DNA from: Hyphomicrobiales bacterium
GTDB taxonomy: Bacteria > Pseudomonadota > Alphaproteobacteria > Rhizobiales > Xanthobacteraceae
Direction of reading: 5' to 3'
Assembly (NCBI GenBank): GCA_021323775.1
Contig: JAJPKK010000095.1
Location: 1-43,571 of the forward strand
Length of the DNA: 43,571 bases
Shown: positions 43,450 to 43,571 of the stretch, piece after piece
Layout: each line of letters begins with the position of its first letter
Numbering within the stretch: the first letter of the stretch is position 1
The notes under the pieces: generated by a model
Told to the model about the DNA's origin: nothing
Database searches by the model: none
Seen by the model: only the letters and a program-made list of their open reading frames with translations
Translations under genes and position numbers: made by a program

Positions 43450-43571
43450 AGGTCTAACTGGTTGACATTGCATTCATTTTTGTCGAAACAATGAGGCTGT
43501 TTTGTCGCGAATTGGCGGGCTTTTCCAAGCTGGGCGCGTAAGCGAATTTGCGGCAGAGACGGTTTCACGCC

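Overview
The window is a GC-rich stretch of bacterial chromosome. It most resembles an alphaproteobacterium of the Hyphomicrobiales (Bradyrhizobium / Nitrobacteraceae / Xanthobacteraceae type). The basis is the high-GC codon use, several families of short palindromic intergenic repeats typical of that group, and the mix of genes: Lhr-type helicase, DUF2946-type metal-locus proteins, a UbiD/flavoprotein catabolic pair and a CIO-like cytochrome bd. This placement is inference; there is no rRNA gene here. No phage, complete insertion sequence, CRISPR array or replication origin was seen.

Layout. 1-5000: a cut-off alpha/beta hydrolase, an isopropylmalate/isocitrate-type dehydrogenase, a rhodanese-ChrB protein, a small secreted cytochrome c and a secreted carboxymuconolactone-decarboxylase-like protein. 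5185-11020: a first heavy-metal RND efflux locus, made of a His/Cys-rich exported protein, a two-helix membrane protein, a DUF2946-type protein, an adaptor and a pump. 11098-17876: a secreted protein of unknown function, then an Lhr-like helicase coupled to a 78-residue protein, and a divergent VOC protein. 18561-22432: two more secreted proteins of the same unknown family, a small His-rich secreted protein and an FMO-type flavin monooxygenase. 22503-27478: a second RND efflux operon (CsoR/RcnR-type regulator, adaptor, pump) with readable operator-like sites. 27600-30010: cytochrome bd-type oxidase (cydAB). 30404-33113: a CapA-type phosphatase, an RNase Z-like metallo-beta-lactamase fold protein and a small acidic protein. 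33458-40526: catabolic genes, namely a UbiD decarboxylase divergent from an FAD aromatic hydroxylase, two tandem secreted proteins each with two ABM-like domains, and a Tat-exported epoxide-hydrolase-like enzyme. 40730-43571: a polytopic membrane protein with an unusual repetitive N-terminus, then tRNA-Gln.

How the genes fit together. Two themes recur. One is metal handling: two separate RND systems, a ChrB-type protein and a metal-sensing repressor. The other is oxidation of small organic or aromatic compounds: hydrolases, decarboxylases, monooxygenases, ABM and VOC proteins. An unusual number of these are exported. Neither RND locus has an outer-membrane CzcC-type partner in the window, so that component must come from elsewhere.

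The most interesting signals are these: palindromic repeat elements read in frame inside three protein genes (Lhr, VOC and the polytopic membrane protein); a conservative E-to-D change in the proton-relay motif of the first RND pump; three divergent paralogues of one secreted family within 11.4 kb; paired operator-like sites around the CsoR-type gene; secreted fused-dimer ABM proteins; and a 15-bp tandem repeat coding for five-residue repeats on both strands. I did not find a clearly new defence or mobile system.
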